Below, piece after piece: positions 8,944-17,374 of a DNA stretch of 64,000 nt (position 1 is the first letter of the stretch; every line of letters begins with the position of its first letter). The notes below the pieces were generated by a model. The model was not told the DNA's origin, did not search any database, and was given only the letters and a program-made list of their open reading frames with translations. The position numbers were made by a program, and so were the translations under genes. The DNA comes from Mesorhizobium sp. 1M-11 (lineage in GTDB: Bacteria > Pseudomonadota > Alphaproteobacteria > Rhizobiales > Rhizobiaceae), in NCBI RefSeq assembly GCF_001303895.1, contig NZ_LJSD01000058.1, positions 62,001-126,000 of the forward strand. Direction: 5' to 3'.

Positions 8944-9546
8944 TCAGATCGTCGAATCCGACCAGCTCACGATCTCGCTCACCGCCTGACCGAAGGCGCG
9001 ATCAAGTGCGGTCACATAAGCCGAATTGCCACCGCCACCGGAAACCGGTGCACTGGTCCGGAAGCTGCGCGAGGCGCGTACTTCGCCGTTGCGATCGTTG
9101 AGGATGCGCACGTAGAGTTCGACATGCGCCTGCTCGCCTTGTTCGGCGCGCACCTCGAAGGCACGGATCTCGGTGATGATCCGGTAGTCGATCGCCAATC
9201 CTTCGCCCGGTCTGCCGACCCCCGCAAAACGGCCGGAGCGCTGAAGCGCTTCGGCGAGCCTTGCCTGCACGATGACCGGCAGCCGGTCGGCCCATTGCGC
9301 GCCCTTCAGATACTGGATCGAGCGCTGGCCGGTCTTTATGACGATGTTCTGGCTGTCCAGCGCCTTCAGCGCCACCGGCTGAGTGACGAGGATCTGTCGT
9401 TTGCTTTGGCCACCGGTCTGCACGCTCGGCGTCGACAGCTCAAATGTATCGAGCGGCGCAGGACCACCACCCGGCAGCGCCGCACATCCCGCAAGGATAG
9501 TCGCGAGCAGCAACAACGCGCCCGCATGCACTCGGATCGACTTCAC
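8944..9546 (-). CDS. ABC-type transport auxiliary lipoprotein (Mla/MCE-associated)
   Basis: A 200-residue lipoprotein, last gene of the minus-strand Mla-type operon. The signal sequence ends in a clear lipobox, LAGC, with Cys21 as the lipidated residue. The body contains the ADRLPVIVQARLAEALQ segment typical of the PqiC-like auxiliary lipoprotein family, which has an alpha/beta fold and helps MCE proteins move lipids across the periplasm. It follows mlaD by about 70 bp, so it is presumably cotranscribed. It occupies the place that MlaB/MlaC hold in enterobacteria, which fits the alphaproteobacterial arrangement. No MlaA- or MlaC-like gene is visible nearby. Confidence 0.88.
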   Translation of the reverse strand: MKSIRVHAGALLLLATILAGCAALPGGGPAPLDTFELSTPSVQTGGQSKRQILVTQPVALKALDSQNIVIKTGQRSIQYLKGAQWADRLPVIVQARLAEALQRSGRFAGVGRPGEGLAIDYRIITEIRAFEVRAEQGEQAHVELYVRILNDRNGEVRASRSFRTSAPVSGGGGNSAYVTALDRAFGQAVSEIVSWSDSTI

Positions 9547-9619
9547 GCGACGTCCCCACTGAACACAGCCGGCAGGTCCCCTTCCGGACGGTATTTATCG
9601 ATGGAACTGCACCGCGCCG

Positions 9620-10993
9620 TCAACGTCGTGCCCTTCCGTCATATTGGCGAACCTCGCCATCGCCACCCGACAGGATACGCTGCGGGTTGCGCTGGAAATC
9701 GGAAACCGCCTCTTCGATGCGGTTGACCGAACGTCTGGTGTCCCCCACCAGAGCCTCCACATTCTGCAGCCCCTGGCCGGAGAAGCGCTGCAGATTGTCG
9801 GAGATGACACCGACGTGCTTGTTCAGCGTGTCGGCCACCTGCTTGAACGACTTCAGCGTTTCGCTTGCCTGCGCGACCAGACCCTTGGTGTCACCGGAAC
9901 CGAGCATGCCGTCCACCTTGGCCAGAATGCCGTCGATGCGCACGGAGGCGTTGTTCAGGCGCTCCGCAAGCTGTTGCGCATCCTCGATGGTCTGCTGAAT
10001 GTCGTCCGAGCGCGCGGCGACCTTTTCGGTCACCTTGGCGATATCGGCCGAAGCCTTGCCAGCGTTGACGCTGGCATCCTTGATGTTGGCAAGCGCGGTA
10101 CGCACATCGGCCGGATCGACGCCGTCAAGCACGCCGTTGACCTTGTCGAGCGTCACCTGTGTCTTTGCTGCGAAATCGTTGATCGACCCCACCGCCTGCT
10201 TGACCTCGGCGATGGTCGAATCGAACTGGTCGCTCGTCTTGCTCAGATTGCGGGTGAATTCGTCGACGTTGGCGACGATGTTCCTGACCTTGTCGCGATC
10301 GACGGAATTGAGAAGCCCTTCCGCAGCCTTCAATGCACCATCAAGCTTGCCCGAAACCCCCTGCAATTCCGTCGAAAGCGCGCTGACACTCGACAGGAAC
10401 TTGTCGATACCATCGGAATTCTTAGCCAGGGCATCGGAAAATTTTGCCGCGTTCTGTGCAGTCTGCGTGAGTGGCCCGCGTACATCCTTGGCGAAGCCCT
10501 CGAATTCACCCAGGACCTTGTCGGTGCGGGTGGCGATGTCCTGTGCAGTCTGCAAAAGATTGGTCACGGCAGAGGGCTTGGCGACGATCACCGCCACGCG
10601 CCCATCCTTCTCCGCTTCGTCGAGGATCTTCGGCTCTTTCGGATTGGCGCCGGTCAACTCGATGTTCGCTTGCCCGGTCAGGCCGGCAAGGCCGATGTCC
10701 GCCTGCGTCGAGCGGGTGATCGGCGTCATCCGGTCGATCACTGTATCGGCCACGGCAATGGTCGGATCGTCCACGTCGATATAGACCCGGCGCACATCAC
10801 CAACCTTGACACCGTTGAACAGCACGAAGCTGCCGCGTCCAAGGCCCGAGGCAGAGCCTGGAATACGCACCTGCAGGCTCGTCGTCTCGCCACGGTCGCC
10901 TATGTTTGCGGTCCAATAGACGAAACCGAAGGCCGCCAGGATCGCCACCAGCGTGAAAATGCCGACAATGACGTAGTTGGCTCTGGTTTCCAT
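9620..10993 (-). CDS. MlaD-family protein (MCE domain, periplasmic lipid carrier)
   Basis: 457 residues: one N-terminal membrane helix (about 8-30), a single MCE domain (about 40-120, with GSASGLGRGSFVLFNGVKVGDV) and a long predominantly helical C-terminal region (about 150-420) with repeated helical turns. MCE proteins form hexameric rings on the inner-membrane permease and carry phospholipids or hydrophobic substrates between membranes. The extended helical tail makes it much longer than E. coli MlaD (about 180 residues) and typical of alphaproteobacterial versions. It lies 8 bases after the ATPase gene, so one operon is almost certain. Which lipid it moves, and in which direction, is unknown. 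Confidence 0.92.
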   Translation of the reverse strand: METRANYVIVGIFTLVAILAAFGFVYWTANIGDRGETTSLQVRIPGSASGLGRGSFVLFNGVKVGDVRRVYIDVDDPTIAVADTVIDRMTPITRSTQADIGLAGLTGQANIELTGANPKEPKILDEAEKDGRVAVIVAKPSAVTNLLQTAQDIATRTDKVLGEFEGFAKDVRGPLTQTAQNAAKFSDALAKNSDGIDKFLSSVSALSTELQGVSGKLDGALKAAEGLLNSVDRDKVRNIVANVDEFTRNLSKTSDQFDSTIAEVKQAVGSINDFAAKTQVTLDKVNGVLDGVDPADVRTALANIKDASVNAGKASADIAKVTEKVAARSDDIQQTIEDAQQLAERLNNASVRIDGILAKVDGMLGSGDTKGLVAQASETLKSFKQVADTLNKHVGVISDNLQRFSGQGLQNVEALVGDTRRSVNRIEEAVSDFQRNPQRILSGGDGEVRQYDGRARR

Positions 10994-11001
10994 TGCTTCA
11001 C

Positions 11002-11820
11002 TTATGGCTGCGCGCGCGTTGCAAGATCAAGCTGCCGCGCCCGTTTTCCGCGGAAATAGGACTTCACCCAGGGTTCTTCGCTCTTCAACATGTCTTCGAC
11101 GGTGCCTTGAACCAGCACACGCTTCTTGCCGAGCACGGCGATACGGTCGCAAGCGGTGAAAAGCGAATCGAGATCGTGCGTCACCATGTAGACGGTCAGG
11201 TCCATCGTATCGCGCAGCTTGACCACCAGCTCGTCGAATTCGGCAGCACTGATCGGGTCTAGGCCGGAAGTGGGCTCATCGAGGAAAACGATATCAGGAT
11301 CAAGCGCCAGTGCCCGCGCCAGCGCAGCACGCTTGATCATGCCGCCCGAAAGTTCGGATGGATATTTGCGTGCGGCATCCGGCGGCAGCCCCACCAGCTC
11401 GATCTTGAGCATGGCGAGTTCGTCCATCAACTTTTTCGGCAAATCGAGATATTCGCGCATCGGCACCTGCACGTTCTCCAGCACTGTGAGTGCCGAAAAC
11501 AGCGCTCCCTGCTGGAACAAGACGCCCAGCCGCATGTCGATGCGCAGTCGCTCGGCGTCGCTGGCTTTGTCGACGTCGACGCCAAACAGTTTGATCACAC
11601 CGGCCTGCTTCTTCACCAGGCCGAGCACCGTACGCAGGAGCACTGATTTGCCAGCGCCGGAGGCGCCGACGAAACCCAGGATCTCGCCACGTCGGATATT
11701 CAAGGACAGCCCGTCGAGGATAACCGTTTCCCCGAACGCCACCTTGATATCGTCTGCCGACAGCACGATGCCATCATGATCGTTGTCCGTATGATCGGCG
11801 TTTTCGTCGACGAGGGTCAT
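11002..11820 (-). CDS. ABC transporter ATP-binding protein, MlaF-like
   Basis: 272-residue ATPase of the Mla-type lipid transporter. Walker A is GASGAGKS, the signature is LSGGM and Walker B is IVFLDEPTSGLDP, the form seen in MlaF/Ttg2A proteins. The start is taken at 11820, one base after the stop of the permease gene, rather than at an upstream in-frame start (11880) that would run 60 bases into it. Tight spacing with both neighbours shows it is the second gene of the operon. The acidic N-terminal extension DENADHTDNDHDG is unusual but not informative. Confidence 0.93.
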   Translation of the reverse strand: MTLVDENADHTDNDHDGIVLSADDIKVAFGETVILDGLSLNIRRGEILGFVGASGAGKSVLLRTVLGLVKKQAGVIKLFGVDVDKASDAERLRIDMRLGVLFQQGALFSALTVLENVQVPMREYLDLPKKLMDELAMLKIELVGLPPDAARKYPSELSGGMIKRAALARALALDPDIVFLDEPTSGLDPISAAEFDELVVKLRDTMDLTVYMVTHDLDSLFTACDRIAVLGKKRVLVQGTVEDMLKSEEPWVKSYFRGKRARQLDLATRAQP

Positions 11821-11821
11821 G

Positions 11822-13006
11822 TCAGAAATTGATCGCCGCGTAGAACAGGGCGAAAAGCCCGTCGAGGATGATGACGACAAAGATGGATTTCACCACCGAC
11901 TGGGTGACGTGCAAGCCCAGCGATTCGGCGCTTCCGCCGACCTTCAAGCCCTCCACGGAAGCGATGGTGCCAATGATGATGGCCATGAATGGCGCCTTGA
12001 TCAGACCGGCAAAGATCGTGCTGAGATCGATCGCGACTTTGAGCCGGTCGATAAAGGCCGCAGGTGGAATGTCGGAATAGAGCCAGGCCGCGAAAACACC
12101 GCCGCCGAGGGCCGCGAAATTGGCGAGAACGGTGAGGCAAGGCAAGCCGATGACGAGAGCAACCAGACGCGGGAAAACCAGGACACCGATCGGGTTGAGG
12201 CCGATGACCTTCAGCGCATCGACCTCTTCGCGCATTTTCATCGAGCCGATTTCGGCGGTGATCGCACTGCCCGAGCGACCGGCGATCATGATGGCTGTCA
12301 TCAGCACGCCGAGTTCGCGCAGCACCAGCACCCCGACCAGATCGACCACAAAGATATCGGCACCGAAATAGCGCAGTTGATAGGCGCCCTGCTGCGCCAC
12401 AATCGCGCCGACGATGGTCGACATCAAGAGAACCACCGGTACGGCGCCAACGCCCATGCGGTCGAGCTGATTGAAGATGGCCGCCGGATTGACCGCGTGA
12501 CCGCGTCCGAGCTTCATCTGAGCGCCGCGGATGGTGGCACCAAGGATGTTCATGCCGGCCAGGAAATCGTCCCCCGCCTCATAGACCCGCCGCCCGATGA
12601 GTTCCAGCGCCCGCAGAATGATGTTCGGCTGAGGAATCGGTTGCACCGACTCGCTTCGTTTCACCGCGTCGCAGACGGCGGCGATCAGGGTCGTTACCGT
12701 CTCGCTCTGCCCGATCTGCTGTATCTCGGCCCCGCGTGTCTCATGGGCGTTGATCAGGCGCTCGATCAGCCAGGCACCGGCTGTGTCGATCCGTCCGATC
12801 TCGGAAAAATCGAGCGACAGGACCTTGAAGTCATTACGCTTTTCAAGTTTGCGCATTTCAGCATCGACCTGCGCCACACGTCTCGTCGTCCAATTGCCGT
12901 GAAAGGCGCAGGCGAGTGTTCCGTCGCGGTCGCTGACGACAACGCGCGGCTCGACGGCCGCTGCGGCGGCCTTGTCGCTTGCGTCGCGTTTGCGGATCGT
13001 CAACAT
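11822..13006 (-). CDS. MlaE-family permease with N-terminal STAS domain
   Basis: 394 residues. The N-terminal 120 residues form a STAS-like domain (LSLDFSEIGRIDTAGAWLI), the role played by separate MlaB in E. coli. The rest is an MlaE permease with about five membrane helices and the family motif region ITAEIGSMKMREEVDALKVIG. It is the first gene of the operon MlaE-MlaF-MlaD-lipoprotein. The start at 13006 was chosen because translation upstream would run into the divergent epimerase gene; only 78 bp separate the two starts, which must hold both promoters. The STAS-MlaE fusion explains why no separate mlaB is present. Confidence 0.92.
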   Translation of the reverse strand: MLTIRKRDASDKAAAAAVEPRVVVSDRDGTLACAFHGNWTTRRVAQVDAEMRKLEKRNDFKVLSLDFSEIGRIDTAGAWLIERLINAHETRGAEIQQIGQSETVTTLIAAVCDAVKRSESVQPIPQPNIILRALELIGRRVYEAGDDFLAGMNILGATIRGAQMKLGRGHAVNPAAIFNQLDRMGVGAVPVVLLMSTIVGAIVAQQGAYQLRYFGADIFVVDLVGVLVLRELGVLMTAIMIAGRSGSAITAEIGSMKMREEVDALKVIGLNPIGVLVFPRLVALVIGLPCLTVLANFAALGGGVFAAWLYSDIPPAAFIDRLKVAIDLSTIFAGLIKAPFMAIIIGTIASVEGLKVGGSAESLGLHVTQSVVKSIFVVIILDGLFALFYAAINF

Positions 13007-13084
13007 GGGATCCTGTTTAGCCTGACGGCGCTGGTCTGTCGATTTGTCGCCGGCGTCACCCCAGCATTGCCGGAGCAGAAAAAT

Positions 13085-14065
13085 ATGGCGCGTGTCATTT
13101 CGGTCGAAGCCGAGCGTTTTCCGATCGCCGGAGTTTTCACCATCGCACGCGGCTCCAAGACCGAGGCTGAAGTCATCACCTGCACGATCAGCGAGGGCAG
13201 CTATACCGGACGTGGCGAATGTGTGCCCTACAAGCGCTATGGCGAGACGATCGAGGGCGTTCTGGCAGCGATCGAGACGATGCGCGCGACGCTTGAAGCC
13301 GGCCTGGACCGCATAAGACTGCAAACAGCGATGCCCGCCGGCGCGGCGCGCAATGCCATCGACTGCGCCCTATGGGACCTTGAAGCCAAGATGACGGGCA
13401 CTTCGGCAGCCATGCTGCTGGGCATCGCGCCTGAACCGCTCGAAACCGCTTATACTCTCTCGCTTGCCGAGCCCGAGGCCATGGCTGCACAAGCTCGCGC
13501 CAACGCGACGCGGCCACTGCTCAAGGTCAAACTCGGCAGCGAGAACGATGCCGCGCGCATCCGCGCCGTGCGCGAGGCAGCACCTGAGAGCCGGTTGATC
13601 CTGGACGCCAATGAAGGCTGGACCGACGACAATGTCGCGGAAAACATCGCTGCTGCCGCGGCACTTGGAGTTGCGCTGATCGAACAGCCCCTGCCCGCCG
13701 GCCGCGACGACAAGTTGAGGCACATTGCTCGTCCAATCCCCATCTGCGCCGATGAAAGCGTGCATGCGGCAAAGGACGTCGATGCGCTGATCGGCCTCTA
13801 TGATGCCGTCAACATCAAGCTGGACAAAGCGGGCGGCCTGACCGAAGCCCTCAAACTGCGCGACCATGCCCATGCGCGCGGCCTCGGCATCATGGTCGGC
13901 TGCATGGTCGGCACTTCACTTGCGATGGCGCCGGCGGTGCTTCTGGCGCAAGGCGCCGACTACGTCGATCTCGATGGACCATTGCTGCTGGCGCGCGATC
14001 GCGACCCGGGCCTTGTCTACGAAGGTTCGCTGGTTTCACCGCCCAGCGGCGTGTTGTGGGGCTGA
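13085..14065 (+). CDS. L-Ala-D/L-Glu epimerase-like enolase-superfamily enzyme (alternative: N-acetyl-D-glutamate racemase, DgcA type)
   Basis: 326 residues with the enolase-superfamily layout: N-terminal capping domain, then a barrel. The catalytic set of the dipeptide epimerase group is present: KVK (the acid/base lysine pair), metal ligands in LDANEGW, IEQPLP and CADES, and the second lysine in NIKLDKAGG. Dipeptide epimerases convert L-Ala-D-Glu from peptidoglycan turnover; a close group in alphaproteobacteria is proposed to racemise N-acetyl-glutamate. Sequence inspection cannot separate the two. GGAGCAG lies 7 bases before the ATG at 13085. Its 3' end overlaps the convergent MFS gene by 30 bases. 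Confidence 0.87.
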   Translation: MARVISVEAERFPIAGVFTIARGSKTEAEVITCTISEGSYTGRGECVPYKRYGETIEGVLAAIETMRATLEAGLDRIRLQTAMPAGAARNAIDCALWDLEAKMTGTSAAMLLGIAPEPLETAYTLSLAEPEAMAAQARANATRPLLKVKLGSENDAARIRAVREAAPESRLILDANEGWTDDNVAENIAAAAALGVALIEQPLPAGRDDKLRHIARPIPICADESVHAAKDVDALIGLYDAVNIKLDKAGGLTEALKLRDHAHARGLGIMVGCMVGTSLAMAPAVLLAQGADYVDLDGPLLLARDRDPGLVYEGSLVSPPSGVLWG

Positions 14066-15250
14066 ACGCGCCGCAAGCAGGATGAGTGCCAGGCCCAGCA
14101 ATGCCACCGGCACCATGGCGTAGAAGCCATCGCCCCCGAATTTCTGGTAGAGTGGGCCGGAAGCCAGCGTGACGGCGGCCATGGAGAAGCCGTTGGCGAA
14201 GAAGGCAATGCCTTGCGCCGCCCCCGTACGGTCCTCGGCTACTGTCTCGCCGATCATCTTCTGCAGACCGATCAACACGAGTGCCGTGGAAATGGCGTGC
14301 AGTGCCTGGAGACCGAAGAAGCCTGGTACGCCCAGGCCGAGCGGCCAGATCAACGGAAACGCAATCCAGCGCACGACCGCGCCGATGGCCGCCAATCCCA
14401 TCACGCGCACCACCGGGACACGGCTGAACAGCCGGTTGAAGGCCATGAACATGCAGACTTCGCACACCACGCCGAATGCCCACAGGAAGCCAACGACGGA
14501 ATCGCCGATTCCCAGTGACTTCCAATAGATGGATGAGAATCCGTAGAGAAAGCCGTGACTGCCGACCAGGACGCCGGCGCCGGTGGCGAAATAAAGGAAA
14601 TACGGGTTGCGCAGGCTGGGCACCGCCTGCTGCAGGTCGGTTGCGGAGAGAGGCGACGCACGCCTCGGCCTTCCCAGGCGTGGCGCCATCAACCCAACCG
14701 CGACGATGGCCAGGAACGACACGAACAGCATGATCGGTACCGCGCCTGCTCCGGTCGAGGTCAGGATGAAGCCTCCGACCAGATTGGCGCAGAAATAGGA
14801 GATCGATCCCCAGATGCGCATACGCGGATAATTGGCACCGAAACGGCGTACGCCCGACAATGCCAGTGAATCGGCAATCGGCGAATGCGGTGTCCAGACC
14901 ACAGCCAGCACCAGCGAGACGGCGAGCACCGTCGCGTAGCTCGGCGGCAGGAAATAGCCCACCGAAACAATCACGGAGGCGACAGCAAGTGTCAGGTAGA
15001 CGTTGATCCGGTCGTTTGCCTTGTCGGCCAGGGACGTGAACAGCGGGGTCGTCGCCACGCGCAGGAACATCGGTGCCGAGAGAACGACGGCAATCTTCTC
15101 CGGGCTGAAACCATGCGCTTCCAGCCAGAGAGGGAAATAAGGCAGATAGATACCGCTCGGCACCAGAACGGTGAAGAAGAGCAGTGCCATGCGCAGTTCA
15201 TAGTTGCGCGGCTTGATCTGCTGTTCAGGCGAAAGCGGAGGCAATGACAT
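14036..15250 (-). CDS. MFS transporter (phenylpropionate/LacY-like MFS family)
   Basis: About 404 residues with roughly twelve membrane helices; residues 18-40 begin the first (LRMALLFFTVLVPSGIYLPYFPLW broken by Pro). The YFPLWLEAHG motif in the first loop is characteristic of the 3-phenylpropionate/nucleoside-proton symporter branch. The substrate cannot be read from sequence. The start at 15250 gives MSLPP; an in-frame codon three residues further up is possible. An inverted repeat ACCAGTT-N6-AACTGGT at 15313-15332 lies in its upstream region and may be an operator. It converges on the epimerase gene, so a shared substrate is only a suggestion. Confidence 0.85.
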   Translation of the reverse strand: MSLPPLSPEQQIKPRNYELRMALLFFTVLVPSGIYLPYFPLWLEAHGFSPEKIAVVLSAPMFLRVATTPLFTSLADKANDRINVYLTLAVASVIVSVGYFLPPSYATVLAVSLVLAVVWTPHSPIADSLALSGVRRFGANYPRMRIWGSISYFCANLVGGFILTSTGAGAVPIMLFVSFLAIVAVGLMAPRLGRPRRASPLSATDLQQAVPSLRNPYFLYFATGAGVLVGSHGFLYGFSSIYWKSLGIGDSVVGFLWAFGVVCEVCMFMAFNRLFSRVPVVRVMGLAAIGAVVRWIAFPLIWPLGLGVPGFFGLQALHAISTALVLIGLQKMIGETVAEDRTGAAQGIAFFANGFSMAAVTLASGPLYQKFGGDGFYAMVPVALLGLALILLAARSAPQHAAGR

Positions 15251-15394
15251 GAAGGGCAATCGGCAAGTGCTGCCGGCAAAATGACCGGCCAGCCGCCTGC
15301 TCTACCATGCCTACCAGTTGCCAGAAACTGGTTGGCCTAATCGATTTATGTCAAATATTGCCTGGGTATGCGAATTGTCGAGATCGCCAGCCGC

Positions 15395-16231
15395 TCAAGC
15401 GGCTTCTGCCGCCCTGACCTTCTTCGGCAAGGCGTCAAAAGTCACCGGCACCAGTACCGGTTCTGCTTGCATCGCTTCCGGCATGACGTGCGCCCAATGC
15501 AGGATTTCAAAACGACCGTCGAAGTGTTCCACCACGGCCGTGCAGCTTTCCACCCAGTCACCGGTGTTGATGTATTGAACGTCATCGACGGTTTCGATGG
15601 CCGCGTGGTGGATGTGACCGCAGATAACCCCATCGACCTCGGACCGGCGGGCTTCCTCGGTGAGCACTTCCTGGAAGGAACCGATGAAGTTCACCGCTTT
15701 CTTCACCTTGACCTTGGCCCAGGACGAGAACGACCAGTAGGGCATGCCGAAGACTTTGCGGAATCGACTGACGCCCCGGTTGATCAGCATGGCCGCGTCA
15801 TAAGCATAGTCGCCGAAATAGGCGAGCCAGCGTGCATTGTGCACGACCGTGTCGAACTGATCGCCATGGATGACGAGCATGCGCCGGCCGTCGGCTGTCT
15901 CGTGGACGGCACGGTCTGCCACCACGATGCCGCCAAAATGCACCCCCTGGAATTGGCGGGCGAATTCGTCGTGATTGCCGGCGATGTAAGTGATCGAAGA
16001 GCCCTTGCGGGCCTTGCGCAGCAGTTTCTGCACAACATCGTTATGAGCCTGCGGCCAATGCCAGCTGCGCCGCAGCCGCCACCCATCCACGATGTCGCCG
16101 ACAAGGAAGATCGTATCGGCATCGTGATGGCGCAGGAAATCGATCAGAAACTCTGCCTTGGCCGCCTTCGATCCCAGATGCACATCCGAGATGAAGATGG
16201 AGCGGAATATGCGTGGTTTGGCGCCGGACAT
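15395..16231 (-). CDS. UDP-2,3-diacylglucosamine diphosphatase-like metallophosphoesterase
   Basis: 278-residue calcineurin-like phosphoesterase. All five metal-binding blocks are seen in order: SDVHLGS, VGDIVDGW, GNHDE, IHGDQFD and GHIHHA. This pattern with WRLRRSWHWP belongs to the LpxH-like family, which cleaves UDP-2,3-diacylglucosamine to lipid X in lipid A synthesis, although in Rhizobiales LpxI often has this job and the exact substrate of this paralogue is uncertain. The start at 16231 has AAAGGTGAG ahead of it; the longer frame to 16270 lacks a binding site. No lpx genes are adjacent. Confidence 0.83.
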   Translation of the reverse strand: MSGAKPRIFRSIFISDVHLGSKAAKAEFLIDFLRHHDADTIFLVGDIVDGWRLRRSWHWPQAHNDVVQKLLRKARKGSSITYIAGNHDEFARQFQGVHFGGIVVADRAVHETADGRRMLVIHGDQFDTVVHNARWLAYFGDYAYDAAMLINRGVSRFRKVFGMPYWSFSSWAKVKVKKAVNFIGSFQEVLTEEARRSEVDGVICGHIHHAAIETVDDVQYINTGDWVESCTAVVEHFDGRFEILHWAHVMPEAMQAEPVLVPVTFDALPKKVRAAEAA

Positions 16232-16312
16232 CGCGATCTCACCTTTCGCGCTGGCTATGCATCGATTCATGCAACAACCGTATGACGGTTGCGATTAGGC
16301 CAGTCCTTTCGC

Positions 16313-16408
16313 TAGAGCAATTCCAGGAAAAGTGCGTAGCGGTTTTCCGTCCGGAATTGCGTAAAAACAAAGAACTAGAGCGTTTCCGTGGAAACGGAAA
16401 CGCTCTAG
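16313..16408. repeat. Rhizobial intergenic palindromic repeat (RIME/RPE type)
   Basis: Two linked palindromes between the phosphatase and SDR genes. The first is imperfect (AATTCC-GGAAAA opposite TTTTCC-GGAATT, 16319-16360). The second is a perfect 15-bp stem with a GGAA loop (arms 16375-16389 and 16394-16408). The sequence matches, from memory, the family of intergenic mosaic elements scattered through Rhizobium, Sinorhizobium and Mesorhizobium genomes. It ends 28 bases before the SDR start, so it may influence that transcript. Confidence 0.85.
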
Positions 16409-16436
16409 CCTTGGGTACCAAATCGGAGGTTTCGAC

Positions 16437-17216
16437 ATGGATCTTGGGATTCGCGGCAAGAAGGCGATCGTTTGCGCATCGAGCAAGGGACTGGGGCGCG
16501 GCTGCGCGATCGCGCTGGCCGACGCCGGATGCGACCTGGTGGTCAATGGGCGCGATCCCGTGCTTCTGGCTAAAACCGCAGCGGAAATCCGCGAACGGTT
16601 CGGCGTGCGCGTTGTCGAAGTGGTCGGCGACGTGTCGAAACCCGAGGTGCAGAAGGCGCTGATCGTCGCCTGTCCCGACCCGGATATTCTCGTCAACAAC
16701 AATGGTGGACCACCCTATCGCGATTTCCGCGAACTTGACCGCGAGAAGATCCTCGCGGGCGTCACCAACAACATGGTTACGCCCATCGAACTGGTGAAGG
16801 CCGTCATTGACGGCATGGCGGCACGCGGCTTTGGCCGCATCGTCAACATCACCTCGCTCTCCGTCTATGTGCCGATCCCCGGCCTCGATCTGTCCTCGGG
16901 CGCGCGGGCCGGGCTGACCTCTTTCCTCGCCGGTGTCGCTCGCACCGTCATCGATCGTAACGTCACCATCAACAACATGCTGCCCGGCAAGCTGGACACC
17001 GACCGCCTGCGTGGCCCGCACGAGCCGGGTTCAGTCGAGACAGCGGAAGCGGCCAGGGAGCGCAAGGCACGTCTTGCCGCCGATATTCCCGCCAAGCGTC
17101 TCGGCACGCCGGAGGAATTCGGCCAGATCTGCGCTTTCCTGTGCTCGGTGCATGCGGGCTACCTGACCGGGCAGAACATTCCGGTCGACGGCGGCCTTTA
17201 CGTCAGCGCCTTTTGA
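16437..17216 (+). CDS. SDR-family oxidoreductase lacking the canonical YxxxK pair
   Basis: 259 residues with a Rossmann fold. The cofactor loop is present in modified form as SSKGLGRGCAI, along with NNNGG (the NNAG equivalent), the Ser of the active site in NITSLS, and a C-terminal PVDGG. Where classical SDRs have YSASK, this protein reads SSGARAG, so Tyr and Lys are replaced by Ser and Arg. It resembles the 3-oxoacyl-reductase-like divergent group that shares LSxxxRAGLT. Catalysis may therefore differ, or it may act on small-molecule substrates by another acid. CGGAGG lies 7 bases before the ATG. It stands alone, after the palindromic repeat. Confidence 0.88.
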   Translation: MDLGIRGKKAIVCASSKGLGRGCAIALADAGCDLVVNGRDPVLLAKTAAEIRERFGVRVVEVVGDVSKPEVQKALIVACPDPDILVNNNGGPPYRDFRELDREKILAGVTNNMVTPIELVKAVIDGMAARGFGRIVNITSLSVYVPIPGLDLSSGARAGLTSFLAGVARTVIDRNVTINNMLPGKLDTDRLRGPHEPGSVETAEAARERKARLAADIPAKRLGTPEEFGQICAFLCSVHAGYLTGQNIPVDGGLYVSAF

Positions 17217-17374
17217 TCTGGGGCGGTTGCGGGCCTGCCCGCAACTTCTCTCCTCAATGCTTTGATCCTGAATGATTTTCTACCAATTCTAGAAATACTT
17301 AAATGAGCAATATCCCGTCTCGAAAAACCGTCGCCGCATGCTACAAGGAGTGACGCAACAGGAGGCGGGAAAGC

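Noticed and set aside
11819..13084. Upstream part of the plus-strand frame that reads into the epimerase gene
   Set aside because: It is antisense to the MlaE permease; the real start of the epimerase is the ATG at 13085 with GGAGCAG before it.
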